Source: Mya arenaria
Taxonomy: Eukaryota > Mollusca > Bivalvia > Myida > Myidae
Direction: 5' to 3'
Assembly (NCBI RefSeq): GCF_026914265.1
Contig: NC_069124.1
Location: 31,891,383-31,955,382, forward strand
Length of the DNA stretch: 64,000 bases
Part shown: positions 11,507-25,300 of the stretch, in pieces
Layout of the letters: every line of letters begins with the position of its first letter
Numbering within the stretch: position 1 is the stretch's first letter
Notes under the pieces: generated by a model
The model's database searches: none
The model's input: the letters and a program-made list of their open reading frames with translations, nothing else
Told to the model about the DNA's origin: nothing
Program-made: the position numbers and the translations under genes

Positions 11507-12497
11507 TGTTGTCCTTCTCGTTGGAGTCAGGCGAACGTATGACCCAACTGTGTTATTAAAATAGTCAAGTGTGATCCGATTTTGTAAACGCCAACCTCAG
11601 AGGAAAGGATACTTTCAAATCTAGCCATTCGGAGATCACTGCCTTTGGCGATATGTTACGTTTGATACAGCATTGTTTAGGTAGATGATTTGTACCCATA
11701 CACAAATTAAACAGTCTACAGAGAATAACAAAATTTGTGAGTAATGTTTGATGAACTCATTTAAATGCTACAGTATACAGCATTGAACATGAGATGTTAT
11801 TGTAGATAGATGTAGAAATATCGCGTCTTCTTGCGTATAGTTGACTGTAACCGTGAATATGCATTTTTTACGGACATTTTTTTTCTCTAGTAACCGCTTC
11901 CGTAACTACAAGGGACGCAACTTGCAAAACCTGTCAAAATATTGTTTTATGTTCTTCGTTGTCTGTCTGCTAATTACGACTTACAGCAATGTTCATCAGA
12001 TAACTGAAGGAGTGGTGCTTTTGTAAGTATAGGATTAGTTTATCTGAATCGATAATTCTCGAATTTTGACAATTGTTCACACTTTCTGGAGCAGACACTT
12101 ACAATTGTAAACATTTTGTAATTTTATTGAACTTAATGAACTTCTGAAATTGTTTCAAACTCAAGTTAAACTCTAGAATTGGTCATTCTTCTACGTATGT
12201 AAAAATCGTGGACAGACATCTGTTTGGTGGGTAATAGCATCTGATCATTGTCATGATTTTGTCTTTTTAGGATTCATACAGTAATGTATTATTTTACCAA
12301 ATAAGACAATTTTGACAAATATTTACAATTAACTGAAGCTTGATCAGTCAAGCTATTTTTGTTCAGATACTTGGTCCCAATCCTGAGAATTTTATAAAAG
12401 GATGATGATTAAAAAAACACTCACACAAAATGAAGTGTAGTTCATATATATTTAAATATAACATCTTTTTTAAGGGTCGGTGGAATTATCGAAAATC
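11507..12497. other. Region upstream of CCP1, possible untranslated first exon
   Basis: No coding region is supported. A consensus donor GTAAGT occurs at about 12021, after a stretch with somewhat higher GC. It could end an untranslated first exon of the plus-strand carboxypeptidase gene, which would make 11507-12021 a divergent promoter region. This is inference only. Confidence 0.25.
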
Positions 12498-12935
12498 GGA
12501 AAACCCCTTAAATTTTCATAAGTATATACAATAGAGTATGCAAGGTGGTTTGTATGCTGGGATTTAATACTTCATTGTGTTTGTGGGTTGTATGCTGTAG
12601 TTGTTGGTGGTTGGAGAGGGGAGGGGAAGTTCGAGGAATGGGGTAGGGGTGGCCAAATCAGAGAAAGCCCTTTAATTTTCATAAGTACATACAATAGTGT
12701 ATGCAAGGTGGTTTGTACGCTGGGGTTTTATACTGCATTGTGTTTTCATTTGTTGTATGTCGTGGTTGTGGGTGGTTGGAGAGGGTTGGGGAAGTCAGAG
12801 GAGGGGGGGGGGATGGCTTAAACCCGGAAACCTCTTTAATTTCCACAAGTACATACAATCGAGTATGCGAGCTGGTTTGTACGCCGGGGTTAAACACTGC
12901 GTTGTGTTTTCGTGGGTTATATGTTGTGAGTGTGT
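12498..12935 (+). repeat. Tandem repeat, about 165-bp unit, three copies
   Basis: Each copy carries TTTAATTTTCATAAGTACAT (diverged), then GTATGCAAGGTGGTTTGT, then CACTGCATTGTGTTTTCGTG-like text and a G-rich segment ending in GGGGGAGG-type runs. The short ORFs on both strands here follow the repeat period and are not genes. Confidence 0.85.
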
Positions 12936-13291
12936 TCTTTATAAATTGTAGCTCGTATATGATGATATGTGTGAAATGAACTGATAATTGTGTTTTGTAA
13001 ATCCAAAGACATTAATTTATTTTTCATTTATAATTCATTTATTTAATATGCCTATGACGGAAATTCCATGTTCTATTGCTAGACATTATTTGTCATCTGC
13101 AGTGGATCATTCAAGCGATGTGATATAAAATATGATTTCACTGTATGAATTGTTAACATATTCACTGATAAAAGTGTATAGATAAAATCTGTAAAGTATA
13201 TAATAAAAAAAGATAAATACATAGTTTTCATTAATTTTAAGATCAGGTATTTTGAAAATGAATAGCATGCTTTCAAAATGTCTTGTTTCAG

Positions 13292-13353
13292 TTGACACTA
13301 TGTAGAGGACTGTTGGACATCAATTCATTACACAGAATTGTTTTTAAACCAAG
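13292..13353 (+). other. AGTPBP1: 5' UTR part of the first coding exon of CCP1
   Basis: Acceptor TCTTGTTTCAG ends at 13291, and the main ATG is at 13354 in the context CCAAGATGG (strong Kozak: A at -3, G at +4). A minimal start-stop uORF (ATGTAG) lies at about 13299-13304. The upstream leader exon was not identified with confidence. Confidence 0.5.
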
Positions 13354-16300
13354 ATGGAAAGAAATGTTGGGTAAGAATTGCCTTAAATAGTACTAGTACT
13401 CAGTCATTGCTCCAAAACAATGTGCAATTTCCATGAAGGGCTTGCTCTACTGCGTTCTTACAGCAGAAATGCAGTTATAGTTCTTAAAATGGTGTAATTG
13501 ACAACATATGTTTGTATTAAAGAATAGCTGATCTTTGCAACATCGTATATCATTGGTTAAATGAAGATGCCCTAATCAAATGGTATTGCAATATTGAAAT
13601 AAAAACAACATAACATCCTTTACGCAAAGACGAAAAAACAAAAACTATGACTTCATTGTTGTGTTGTGTTAATGGCAGCTGGAAAATGCAATATAAAGTT
13701 TAATCTATACAATGGATTAGGTGAATGTAAATATAACAACCTGCTCCACATACTTAAATGCAATGTTGATGCTAAAACTGGCCAGGTTGCAAAAATATTT
13801 CATACTTCAATTTGTCAAATTAGCTTACTTGAGAACACTCTTCTATTATTATGTCCACTTGTATTGGTATATTTCAGTGCCCGTCTTCAGTCAATGTTCC
13901 AGCAGCTGGAAAAGCTGGGAGGAAAGGCAGCCAAAAACCAGTCAGGCGAAGATCTCCAGCAGATGAGATACGTTACATGCAAAATCTTCCAAATCATTGC
14001 CACTCAGGGTAAAAAACTGTCTTTTCTTTAGTTTAAAGCTGATCTGTACAGATTTTGTGAAAGTCTTGGTGTCATTCTTGTCTTAAACAGTGTGCAAAAA
14101 CCTTGGCCAGAGCTCAAATTTTCAAGATATTTAAATTAAACTGTTCATGTTACTAGTGGCAATATGAACATGTAACAAGGCCCATAATTCTGGCTTTACT
14201 AATTGTTGAGTGATGCCCCTTGTTGACAACTGGAAAAACACATTAACAAAATGGAAGACTAGTCCAGAATTGACATCATATTGTTGTGCTCTTTTCATTT
14301 TTTAACATCTGGTTTCATTTTTTGTTTCAATATTAGGAAAAAAACTAATTTGCAAAGGATCTATCCATTCAAAGTTTTCCAAACTAGGTGTTTATGTTTT
14401 ATATTTTACACCTCAACGTTCATTCTTTAATTGAAAGGCCTTTCAGCAGTTTAGAATATTTTCCAATAAAGGCAACATCTTCGGATATGTTGGGATCATA
14501 AGTCATCGCATATTAATATAAATTGAAAATTGTTTGTGTTGTTATTGTTTGTTTTGTGTCAGCAGGACACCAAAATCTTTAATCATCATGTCGAAAAGTG
14601 TTACTTTACGAATAGTTGAATGAATCAATTGTTGTCATAAGCATTTCAGTTTTATGCTAAAATGGGTTTTATCGTATCAACTATGAAGTGAAAAGATTTT
14701 TAGTGCTTTGGGCAAGTTACTATGACGTCATATAATAAACTGTTTCCCGGTTAAAGTCATGTCGATCTATTTACAGTATTGGTGATAAAAAATAACTGTA
14801 AGGTTTTTTTAAATGTAATTAAGTATTTTTTTAACAATTCTGGAGAGAGAAAATGAGCTACTGGTGTAAATATAAGCAATGAATTGCAAGATTGATGTCA
14901 TTATTTGTTCTATTAGCACAGTTGGGCTGGTTAAAGTATGCATGGACTCCCCACACACTTTAACCAGCCCTACTGCATTCATATACTGATGGTGACGTAA
15001 ATCACGCAATTCATTCCATAATAACATGCATATCTTATCTAAGTTCAGAAAGAGTTTGTGTTACTTTCAGTCTTATAACAAGATTTTTTATTTATTTTTT
15101 TCGAAATATGAATAAACAAAGCCTTATGATACACTGACATTATTGCAGAAAAGATTCACAGGGATTCTGTATTGAAGAACCAAGCCCAGCTTGACCTGCT
15201 TTTACAGACACTGAAGGTAATTATTGACTAAATCTAGTGTAATGCTTCTTTTGATTGCCTTTTCTTATTAGCTTGTCTGATTTTTGAAAAAGATGACCAG
15301 TTATTGGCGTCTCTTGATTGTTGTCGGCGTTGTTGGAGGCATTGGTTAAGTTTTACATGGAAACTATCAAAGCTATCACTTTGAAACTTTTGGAACTTGT
15401 TAATCTAATACCCTTCTTCACATTGTACCCAATAGATGTTGAGTCTCACCAGGTTTTTGAGTCACACATTTGGAAGGGTAGGGCTGGGTGGGGGATAATT
15501 TAGTATTTTTGGACTTTGTAATTTTTAGCAAGTCTGATTTTTCAAAATTTGTGCTTGGGTCACTTACATGCAAAATATCAAAGTTATCACTTTCAAACTT
15601 TGGAATACCTGTTTACTATCAAATGTACCGTAATAAATGAAGTAAATAAACTGTAAAGAGATAAACTCAGACGAGCGTTCAGCACCCGCAGGCGATGCTC
15701 TTGTTCACATGCTTTTAATTATACCACAGCATATAAATGTTGACAAACATATGAATGTTTACAGTGCATGATTATTTAGTGGTGATTATGAACATATGTC
15801 TGAATATGCATGGATGCATGGTTACTACATAGCTGCTTAATTATTTATTTTGTTATTCACTATTATTATATAGATTATGCCTTACATTATTATGTTTCTT
15901 CTTTATTACTTATATAAGTAACAACAGGCCTCTGAACAGTATAAATGTCTACATGTAGTTAAGGCGACAATTAATTAATTGCTAGGTTGTCATCCCCGCC
16001 CACCCCTCCTTTCTACCACCCCTTAAATTGTATTGACTATGAAAATGTTCAACTTGGGTCTGTATTTGCGTAACAGCCCAGTACTGTCTAGTCATACCTA
16101 CGGTGTCGATATATAACATTGACATGTAAAAAGGAGAATTGTTATGATTTTGTTTGTGGTTCATCTAGAAACACATGTTTATGGTCCCTTTTGCAATAAG
16201 AAAGAGCATGATAACATATATATTTAATGGTGAAACAGTCAAATAAGGAAACTAAAAAATAAAAATTCATGCTCTGTCTCTATAAAGAAAAAAATAGATG

Positions 16301-19300
16301 AAGATCTAACAATTAATTTATATTGGATTTAGTGGTCCTTATAAAAAATACTGACTCCTGATATTATACAGTGACCAACCCATCAGCCCACAAACATTGA
16401 ATTGACCTCAGCTATCAGGTCCTTTTTTCCATTCTTTGTCATAGCCGATACCACTACTTCCCCAAGGGCTGGACCAAGTGTTTTTCCCCCAAAATAGCCT
16501 TTGAAATTCCCCATTTTAATAATGTATTTTTTTTATTTTTTTTTGTATAATGAAAATCTCACATTTCATTAAATAATAATGAGTTATTTTTATTTTATTG
16601 ATATTTTACCCCATTTGTTCCCAAAATGTTTAAACAAGTCCCTCAAAACTGAAAAAACCCAGCTCCCCCCCCCCCCCCCCCCCCCTCCACCACCACCACC
16701 AAAATAGGCTAGGGTGTCTTCCCATATCTGGTAATGAAGCCCTAGGTGTTCAATGTTTGTGGGCTGACTGGTCAGTCACAATAATGCATAAAGGTCCTTA
16801 GTGGTCTGTACTATATCTTAATAAATGTGAGTAGATTATAATGATTTTCTCAAATATGCATGTGTGTTCTATCTACGTGTAACTGTCAGTCTGTATTTCA
16901 AGTTTAAGGCATACAGGTATTATGATAGAAGTGCATTAGATATTCTACAGGTAAGATTATATTGTGACATGTTGGCAGCTATTTGTTATATATTTGTACA
17001 TGTACATTATAGTGGCATATCCGAGGTCTAGGTGTAAGTCACATGGTATCAATCCAGGGGACACATGTTCGTTCCTGACATATTCATTATGTATTTGTAC
17101 ATGTAAACCATAGTGGCAGATCTAAGGTCTAGTTGTAAGTCACATGATGTAAATCCAGGGGTCACATGTTTGTTACCGATATATTAGTTATGTATGAGTA
17201 CGTTTCCCTGCCTCACTGCTAAAAATTCTAAGCGTCTTCCAGGAGAGTTGTAATTGGGGGTCCTGTCCTGTGTGGCAGTGCTGTACTCTGGTGCACCAGA
17301 GTAGCTCTAACCAGAGTTACATTCTGTGTACTATGGCCCTCAACCTAACAAGACTGATATACTGGGGCTGACATCAATGGGTGGTCTGTTGGCGTTGTGA
17401 TATAAAGTATACACACACATATAGATCATAGCTTGGATCAGAGTGGCATTGTCAAATATATTATTTAGTAAATGTTGTAAGGCCAAATGAATATAATGTT
17501 GTGGCTACAGTGACCCAAAGTTACTTTATTTTTATGGCCTTATAATTTTTATTGCTTAAACTATTATTAATCATTATCTGAAGTAAAAACTGTGTGCTAG
17601 TCAATGGCCATATTCCGTAACAGCCCGAGTCTGAATTTCAGATTCAATACTCAAATGTTCAAATCTTTTTTTATTATTGCAAATTTGCTGCTGCTGCAGC
17701 TTTATTACTACAAAAAAAATCCATGAAAATAATATAAATTATTCTCAGAAACTTTTTATTATTCTTGATGTTAATGATATGGGTTGAGTAGAAAAAATTA
17801 ACAAAATTATACTAACTTTCGTGTACAGCATTCAGGGCCCTTCAACCCTTCTTTGCCTTAGACAATATCTGGCTACTTTTCCAAGGGCCAGACCCTTATA
17901 TCACAGTGATATACTTACTGTGATATTGATATTTTTACTTCATTTGTAAAAATGAATTGTCCAAATTGTTTGAAGAAGTACTCATGAGAATTTTCCCCCA
18001 AAACTGAAAAAAACGTCTTTTCTAACAAAAAGGGCTAGGGTGTCTTTCCCGTAATTGATAAAAAAGCCCCTGGTATGATCAATGTTTTCTCTAAGTATGC
18101 TGATGAAAATGTTTTCGTTATCAGAATGCATCGGACAGAGCTGTGTTGGTGAACATCATCAACATCTGCAGTGAACTGCTTGGGAAAACACGTGAGTTCA
18201 GTTAGCCTTTTCAAAAGTTTGACTCGTAGAAAGAACATAAGCTTGGCCGAAGATATAGTTGTAATATTTTAAGATATCATCTGGAAACAATATATAACAT
18301 ACATGTGATAACGTCCCGGACGTCCGGGATTGTCCCGGAAATCGTATCTCTGTCACGGAGTCACGGAGGGTGCATGTTTGTCCCGGAAAGTCATAAAAAA
18401 AAAACGAAAAAAAAAAATCTCGGAATCGATTATCTTAGTTTACCAATGTAAGTCAGCTATTTTGCCTGTCCGGGACACTGGTCGTAAAAACACAGGACAT
18501 GTTGACACTAATCCGTTAATTGGTACTTGTGTCGTCGAGGTCATTGTCAATCACCCGATAATTGATCTATTGGCCTATTGTTGTGCTTAACGAGTCGGGG
18601 AGGGTTCTTGTATACAAATTCATTGTTTTCCTATGGATTTGTTTGGTCTTATGAATGATAGCTTTTAATCGATGAATTGATATTTTTCACACATTTTACC
18701 GACAAACGAGCATGAAGGTAAGTTCAAAGAAAGTGACAAAATGAGTAAAAAAACACGGAAAACATCCCATATTCCATTCAAATTTCAAAGTCGATTCGTC
18801 GTTATACTTTAAAAAAAGCTTTAAACAACTTACGCGTCCACAAGGAATTTTAGTGTTTTGAACTTTTTTTCGAACTATCGTTGTGTATTTTTACGCTGAA
18901 ATAAAACTGATGATATGGGGTTTACAGGTGGCTATATAGAGTGCTTTAATCACGTGACCATGCTAAGTCACTAGATCGCTTTATACAGCCGATTGTTGAC
19001 ACGTCTCTATCAAAATTATATGCATCTCCAAATGGAAAAAAGCTCATCGACTGGAAAATCTTGTGTGTCATAAATTGCAAAGGTTTTAAATGTGATGAAA
19101 AAATAAATATTTTGTAACGCATGTCACGGACCTATAAACCATATAGGTCCGTGCGCATGTTCTCAAAAGCGCGGGAAAACAGGTGCCTGTATAGTTGTTT
19201 ATTTCCTGTTTTGATGAAACCGAAAGTAGACTGCATATCCTCCTGGTTAGCGCACGGACCTATAGGTCCATGGTTAGCACTTCATTTAAAGCCTGGAAAA

Positions 19301-22300
19301 ATATATGGTGGTTTTATTTTTTCAAGAAAATGCAGAAAAAAAAAAAACCATGTCAAGTAAAAAAATACGTCTTGGCAGTCAAAATAGGTACATTTTCCCT
19401 ACGTTAAAAACGACTAAAATAGTCCAAGATATGCTCTAGAATGCACCACAGACGTTCCCCATTTAAAAAAAATTCCGGGGGGGGGGGGGGGGGGGGGGGG
19501 CATGCCCCCGGACCCCCCTAGTGTGCGTTGACATTATGAGTGTCCCGGAATCGACCCAAGAAATTATCACATGTATGTATATAAGGAGGTGGTTTACATG
19601 TTATGGATGTGTTATTGTCACATTGGATGATATTGATAAGCGCTCACACCAACATGCAATTAAATTTGTCACCCTAGTGCAAGAACTTAATAACTGAACA
19701 TAGAAATAATAGTTCTTGTGTTAAGGTGAAGAAATGTTCATTTAATGTATATTGATTTACCAAAAATTAGAAAAAAATTATAGCCAGTAACATCATATTG
19801 ATCAATCTATTTCAGAGGTTGGTAAGAAGGCGAGTGCATTTGTGAGCGTGAATGCGACCAACATTGTGTTCCAGACCCTGGTACAGGAGGCTGAAGACAA
19901 CTCGCCCTCGGAGGAATTCATGTTCACATGTCATCAGGTGCTTGCTAGAATTGGACAGAAAGGTAAACAATCAAGGCAACCATCAAGGGGGCTGGCATAT
20001 GATTATAGTTTCTGACAGCTCTTCCTAAATCCAGGCGTATTAGTAATTGAATAATCCATTGAACTGCATGGCACTTCAGGAGCCTTTATCACAAACTGTG
20101 ACAGCTCTTGTTAACAAGGGTTTGAATAAAACTCAGGTTATTTTTTAGTATTTCTTTACCAAATTGACCTAGTCAACCTGACCTCTTCATAAATTCACAG
20201 ATAAAATATTTTCTTATTTTATCTTTGGAATTTTTTGTTCCATTCATTAAAATAAAATATGTTATAAACAGAAAACATTGTCATTGATATATATTTAACT
20301 TGTTGACAGCTTATGAACTGATTCAATAGCTCAGTTGGTAGCATGTTTCTTAATATCAATTAAAAAATTGTATACCACTTCGCAACATGTGAATATAGAA
20401 ATAGATATGCTTTTAAACTGATATCAAATAATTGGATGGAGTAAATCATCACAAAACTTAAACTGGTAACAAAAATGATTGAGAATGCTGTAGTCACCTT
20501 CTAATATATTCCTGCATAACGGTCAGGATCAGGTTAATATGGTCAGGCAATTATTACGGTTTTTGACTTGCATCAAAATTGACTTTGAAATACTACTTAG
20601 TCCAAACTTGTCTTTTATAATGGCACCTTTATATTAACTGCTGCAAATGCATCCAATTTTAATATTGAGACATTTAAAATATATAATAAATATGTAATTT
20701 ACTAAAACAGCAACAAAGATTATCATTAAAAGATGAGTAAACTTATATACTGCTGCAGTACACAATATTTAAATTTTTCCATTCTTTGTAGGTATGATGT
20801 TAAGCATTTTAATAGATTATACATATTCACTGTACAATGCATTTTTCAGACCGGAAGTTTGCATTGAAGGCCAGATTGAACCGAGCCCTGCTGGTGACCT
20901 TGACATTGATCAAGAACAACCTGACCAACTTCCGTAACCTCCAGGTTCTACTGCCGGTCTTCAAGCTCTATACCAACAACAGTAAGTTCTTACAAGTTTG
21001 TGTATATCTCTATGAAATGTTATAAATGCCAGGTATTTGTAATTTAAAAATATAATTTTTTGTTTATTGTATATTTCAATAAAAGATTAAACGCAACTAG
21101 ATCCTGCAAATACTCAGTAGACATTAAGTCAATGGAAAAATACTTTGGGATCAGCAGGTACAAATGCTTACCAGGGACGGATCTCTTGGAACTACTTACT
21201 TCTGTTATAACGCAATCAAACTTAGCTTACTATTTTTGTTCTTCTATAATTTTGATAGAATTACTTTTTTTGGAAGTTTTCCGATTATTGAAGTTATATG
21301 CCTGCTAATCACGAAAAAACTAAGTAATATTTATCCAAAACAGGTTAAAGTAAATTATTTTGCTGAACAAAATAGGCTACTTAAGTATGTTAAGCTTAAG
21401 AAATTTCGAGAACTCTGGGGCAGGTGTTCAGTGGGATTGATAGCATTTTACATCAGATTTTTGTATAGTTGTTAAGATCATTTTTTGCTTGGATATTTGT
21501 TTGAAATGAATATATAATTGGAATTTGGGAGCAATTTCAAAAGGGGTCCAAGCAATTTTCCCTGCTTTGGACAAACATTTTACCTGTGCAGGCTGTTGTA
21601 ATTTTAGACATAAGACAGTTGAAATGCTATGTGTATGAGACTGAAAAGTCATTGTATGTTCTCATTGTTTTCTCACACTGTTTCAGGTGTGAACTCATCT
21701 TATCTGGGAAAACACAACACAATTCCACCCATTTGCAAGGTGGTCCTGCAGTGTAACAGGAAGCATGCCTCCGTCCTGAAATATGGTCTAGACATTCTCA
21801 ACAACCTCACCAAGTCACGTAAGTATTGACTGATGGACTTATGTATGATATGCAGTGTAATTGGGTCTACACAATCATATGTGCTCATTTGTACACAGGA
21901 AACATGCCTCCATGCCTTACCAAGTCCGGTAAGTATTAACTTAAGTATTCTTGTATATTGTAACTTGATAAGTACACAAAATAATATTTAAGGATTTGCT
22001 GCACTGTTAAATAAAACATGTATCCATTCTCTAACACAGCCTAGATAATTTTAACAGCCTGCTTACCAAGTGCTGTAAGTAGGGTAAAATCTTGATTTAC
22101 AAAGCACAACCCTACCTATCATAAGGTGTTCTGCTGGGTAAAAAAAACTTACTTCTGTGGTCCATACTCAAATAATGGGCTTGACATTATGCAATTATCT
22201 GTGTTTTTATACAGGTTCACTTTATTTCTGCAATAGCAAAGGATTTTAAATGCTTAAATTAGAGTTGTGTTCAGGTGTTCTTAATTTCAGGATTAATTTA

Positions 22301-25300
22301 GAGTTTTTAGATTCAGACTTGCACAGTTGTAAAGATTTGCATGAAAAAACAGTAGGTAAAAGACTTGAATTAATATAAATGACTCTAGAAACAATTTCAA
22401 AACAGATGTAGCCCTTTAACTTAGCTTTGGGCATGAATCCCTTATACTTTAACAGAGCTCGGGCTATCTTTTAGGATTGACAGTTATCAGTTGTAAAACC
22501 CGTGTATCATTTTGAGAAACTGCATGATAGTATTACTGGTTTGGAATAAGCAAAACTTTCCTAATGTTTTATTATCCTCCGCCTATGAAATAGGGAGGGG
22601 GATATTGAAATGGCGTTGTCCGTCCGTCCGTCCGTCCGTCTTTCCTTCCGTCCATCCTTCCTTCCGTCCGTCCGTCCGTCACCTGCGTTTTCTCAGTAAC
22701 TAGCCAGTATAATTTCATGAAACTTAAAACAAATTTGAACCACTATACTGGAATGATGCCCGTCCAAAAAAAAAATTGGTCAATTGTCCTTGGAGTTATT
22801 GCCCTTGATTTTTTGAAAAATGCACATTCACAGCCATTTCTCTAGCTGACAGAATTTCATGAAACTTAAAATAAATATGAATTACTATACTGGGATGATG
22901 CCTGTTCATTTTTTTTTGGATTGGTTAATTGTACTTGGAGTTATTGCCCTTGATTTTTTGAAAAACTCATTTACAGCCATTTCTCAGTAACTAGTTGGTA
23001 GAAATTCTTGAAATTTGAAATAAATATGAACCAACATACTGCGATGATGCCTGTTTATTTATATTTTGGATTGTGTAATTTCTATATGAGTTATTTGCCC
23101 TTGTTGGATTATGTTTTACAACAGAAGGTAACTACTGAAAAAGAGTTTGTCTCAGTTTTTATCCTATATCATGTTGACATCAATTGTGTCTTGTTCGGGT
23201 GAAATTGCTGCCTGGACTATATACGGTATAGGAGGGTGCCCCAAGTATGTGCCCCATATTCTGATTCTCTACAGCCACTGGCATCACCCTGACACCAAAC
23301 ATTGGCACATCTCTTATCATGATAACAGTAACTACATGGTTCTATTTTTTCAGGCAACAATGCTGCCCGTACTATAGGTGGGGAGTATGTGCCCCATATT
23401 CTGATCCTTTACAACGACTGGCATCACGCTGACACCAAACATCGACATGTCTCTGTCAACATTACATTGTTATTACATGGTTCTATACTTGCAGGCAACA
23501 ACGCTGCCCGAACTATAGGAGGCGAGTATGTGCCCCATATTCTTATCCTGTACAACGACTGGCATCACGCTGACACCAAACATCGACATGTGTCTATCAG
23601 GAAAGGGCTGCTCAACATCCTCAAGAACATCACAAACCTACGTATGTGTTTGAGTTTAATTTCATGGAAGACTGGGTATTTGATTAAGGTATGCTGTGTA
23701 CAAAGATGTGAATATTGGATGTGTACAAAGATGTGAATATTGGATGTGTACAAAGATGTGAATATTGGATGCTGGGTGACACCTTACTTTTTTGGAATAA
23801 TTAGAAAATATGATTATAAAGTGAAATGTTTATGCTTTAATTTTACTAGAACAAATATTACAGATTCCCTTTTTGACCATAAAAGACAAAAATTGACAAA
23901 CACATTCGGTCATTTCTTAAAAAAAAATGTTGGGTGTTGGGGGATTAGGGTCGACAGGCCCTATTGAGATTTCAAATTTTTAGAAGCCCTTGTTTGGGAC
24001 AGAGAGACAACTTGTCGCATGCAAGACCCACATCCTTACCTTTTATTTCATCCATCCTTACCTTTTATTTCATCCATCCTTACCTTTTATTTCATCCATC
24101 CTCTACACTTGAGGCTAATCATCACGAGGTCTAATTGTTAACTTATTAGTAATTGCATAATCCATTGAACTGGGAGGCATTGATTCACAATGATCAACAA
24201 AAATCAACAAAGTTTCTTCTGTGTTTTCACCAGGCTCTGGTCGTAGGACCCTTGTTGATGCAGGTGGTATCCGTATACTCTATGAGAGTGCCCAGGATGT
24301 AATCGAGTGTCGTGAAATGGAAAACCTCATTCTCCTTGCCAGTGTCATCATGCGTAAATGCTGCCCTCGAAACAAACTGCCTGTGTCACGGTTCAACAGT
24401 GTGGTCACCTTTGAAAGACCGGAGTCTGAACTATATCCAGTGGAAGGGGCTGAATTAGGTACTGTATTGCGATGATAACAAAGTAAATACATGTCGATTG
24501 CATTATTTTCACGAGGTATTTTTTTCCAATTGTTTGGTTTTAGGCAATTTCAGGAGGTTAACGAAATTTCATATCAGTATTTGCTCATCAGATTGTGACG
24601 GTAACTGAAATAAAAATATCGTTTTAAAATACCCACCTGATTGTTTTAGAAAATAAATAACGTATATTATACCTTTGTGAAATTAAAATATTTTACGGTT
24701 TTCTTTAGTAAAGCTTCAGAGCTGAGGGTAGAAGTTTTTGTCATTGCTTATCAGAGCCTCATCGTCATTGTCAGAGTCATAAATGTTGCTGTTTCAAAAC
24801 TTTATTAATAACCAAAAGCACTATATATAATATAAAACTAGATATGTTAAGTTGGATGATGCATTTCTTGCATATGGGACAAATGTATCTTGAAATCTGA
24901 ACAGTGCTGTAAAAATCGTTACTGGCATTTGCCCGTATGTTTTTCCATCTGCACCAGAAACACGTGAAAGATACTTATAATTATTGTGCTTTCTTTCTTG
25001 CCAAAATAATTTCTTGTTCCTTGATTAGGTTAGAAAAATAAACAATGTTATTAATCTGCATGTAGGGTTTTGTTAGTTTAAACTTTATTTATTGTACAAC
25101 AATTGTGAAGGAAGTTACACTAACTTAATATCAAGTCATTTTCGTTGGCACGATGTTGCACAAGCATGTGGTCTTGTGATATGGGGGGACCCAAAAAAAA
25201 ACACTTGCCCACCTTGATGACCACCAGCCAATCTGAAAATCAGGCCGGGAATGGAACCAGGGTTGCCTTGGTAAGAAGCAAGTGTGTTAATCATGGCGCT

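Noticed and set aside
12588..12979. Overlapping 70-90 residue ORFs on both strands
   Set aside because: They track a roughly 165-bp tandem repeat with G-runs; composition is low-complexity.
13666..14031. 121-residue ORF starting at 13666
   Set aside because: Only 13878-14008 is a real CCP1 exon, and it is read in a frame set by the upstream exon; the rest is intron.
20325..20356. tRNA-Lys-like 'ATAGCTCAGTTGGTAG' with CTTAAT
   Set aside because: Only a box A-like fragment; no box B at the right distance.
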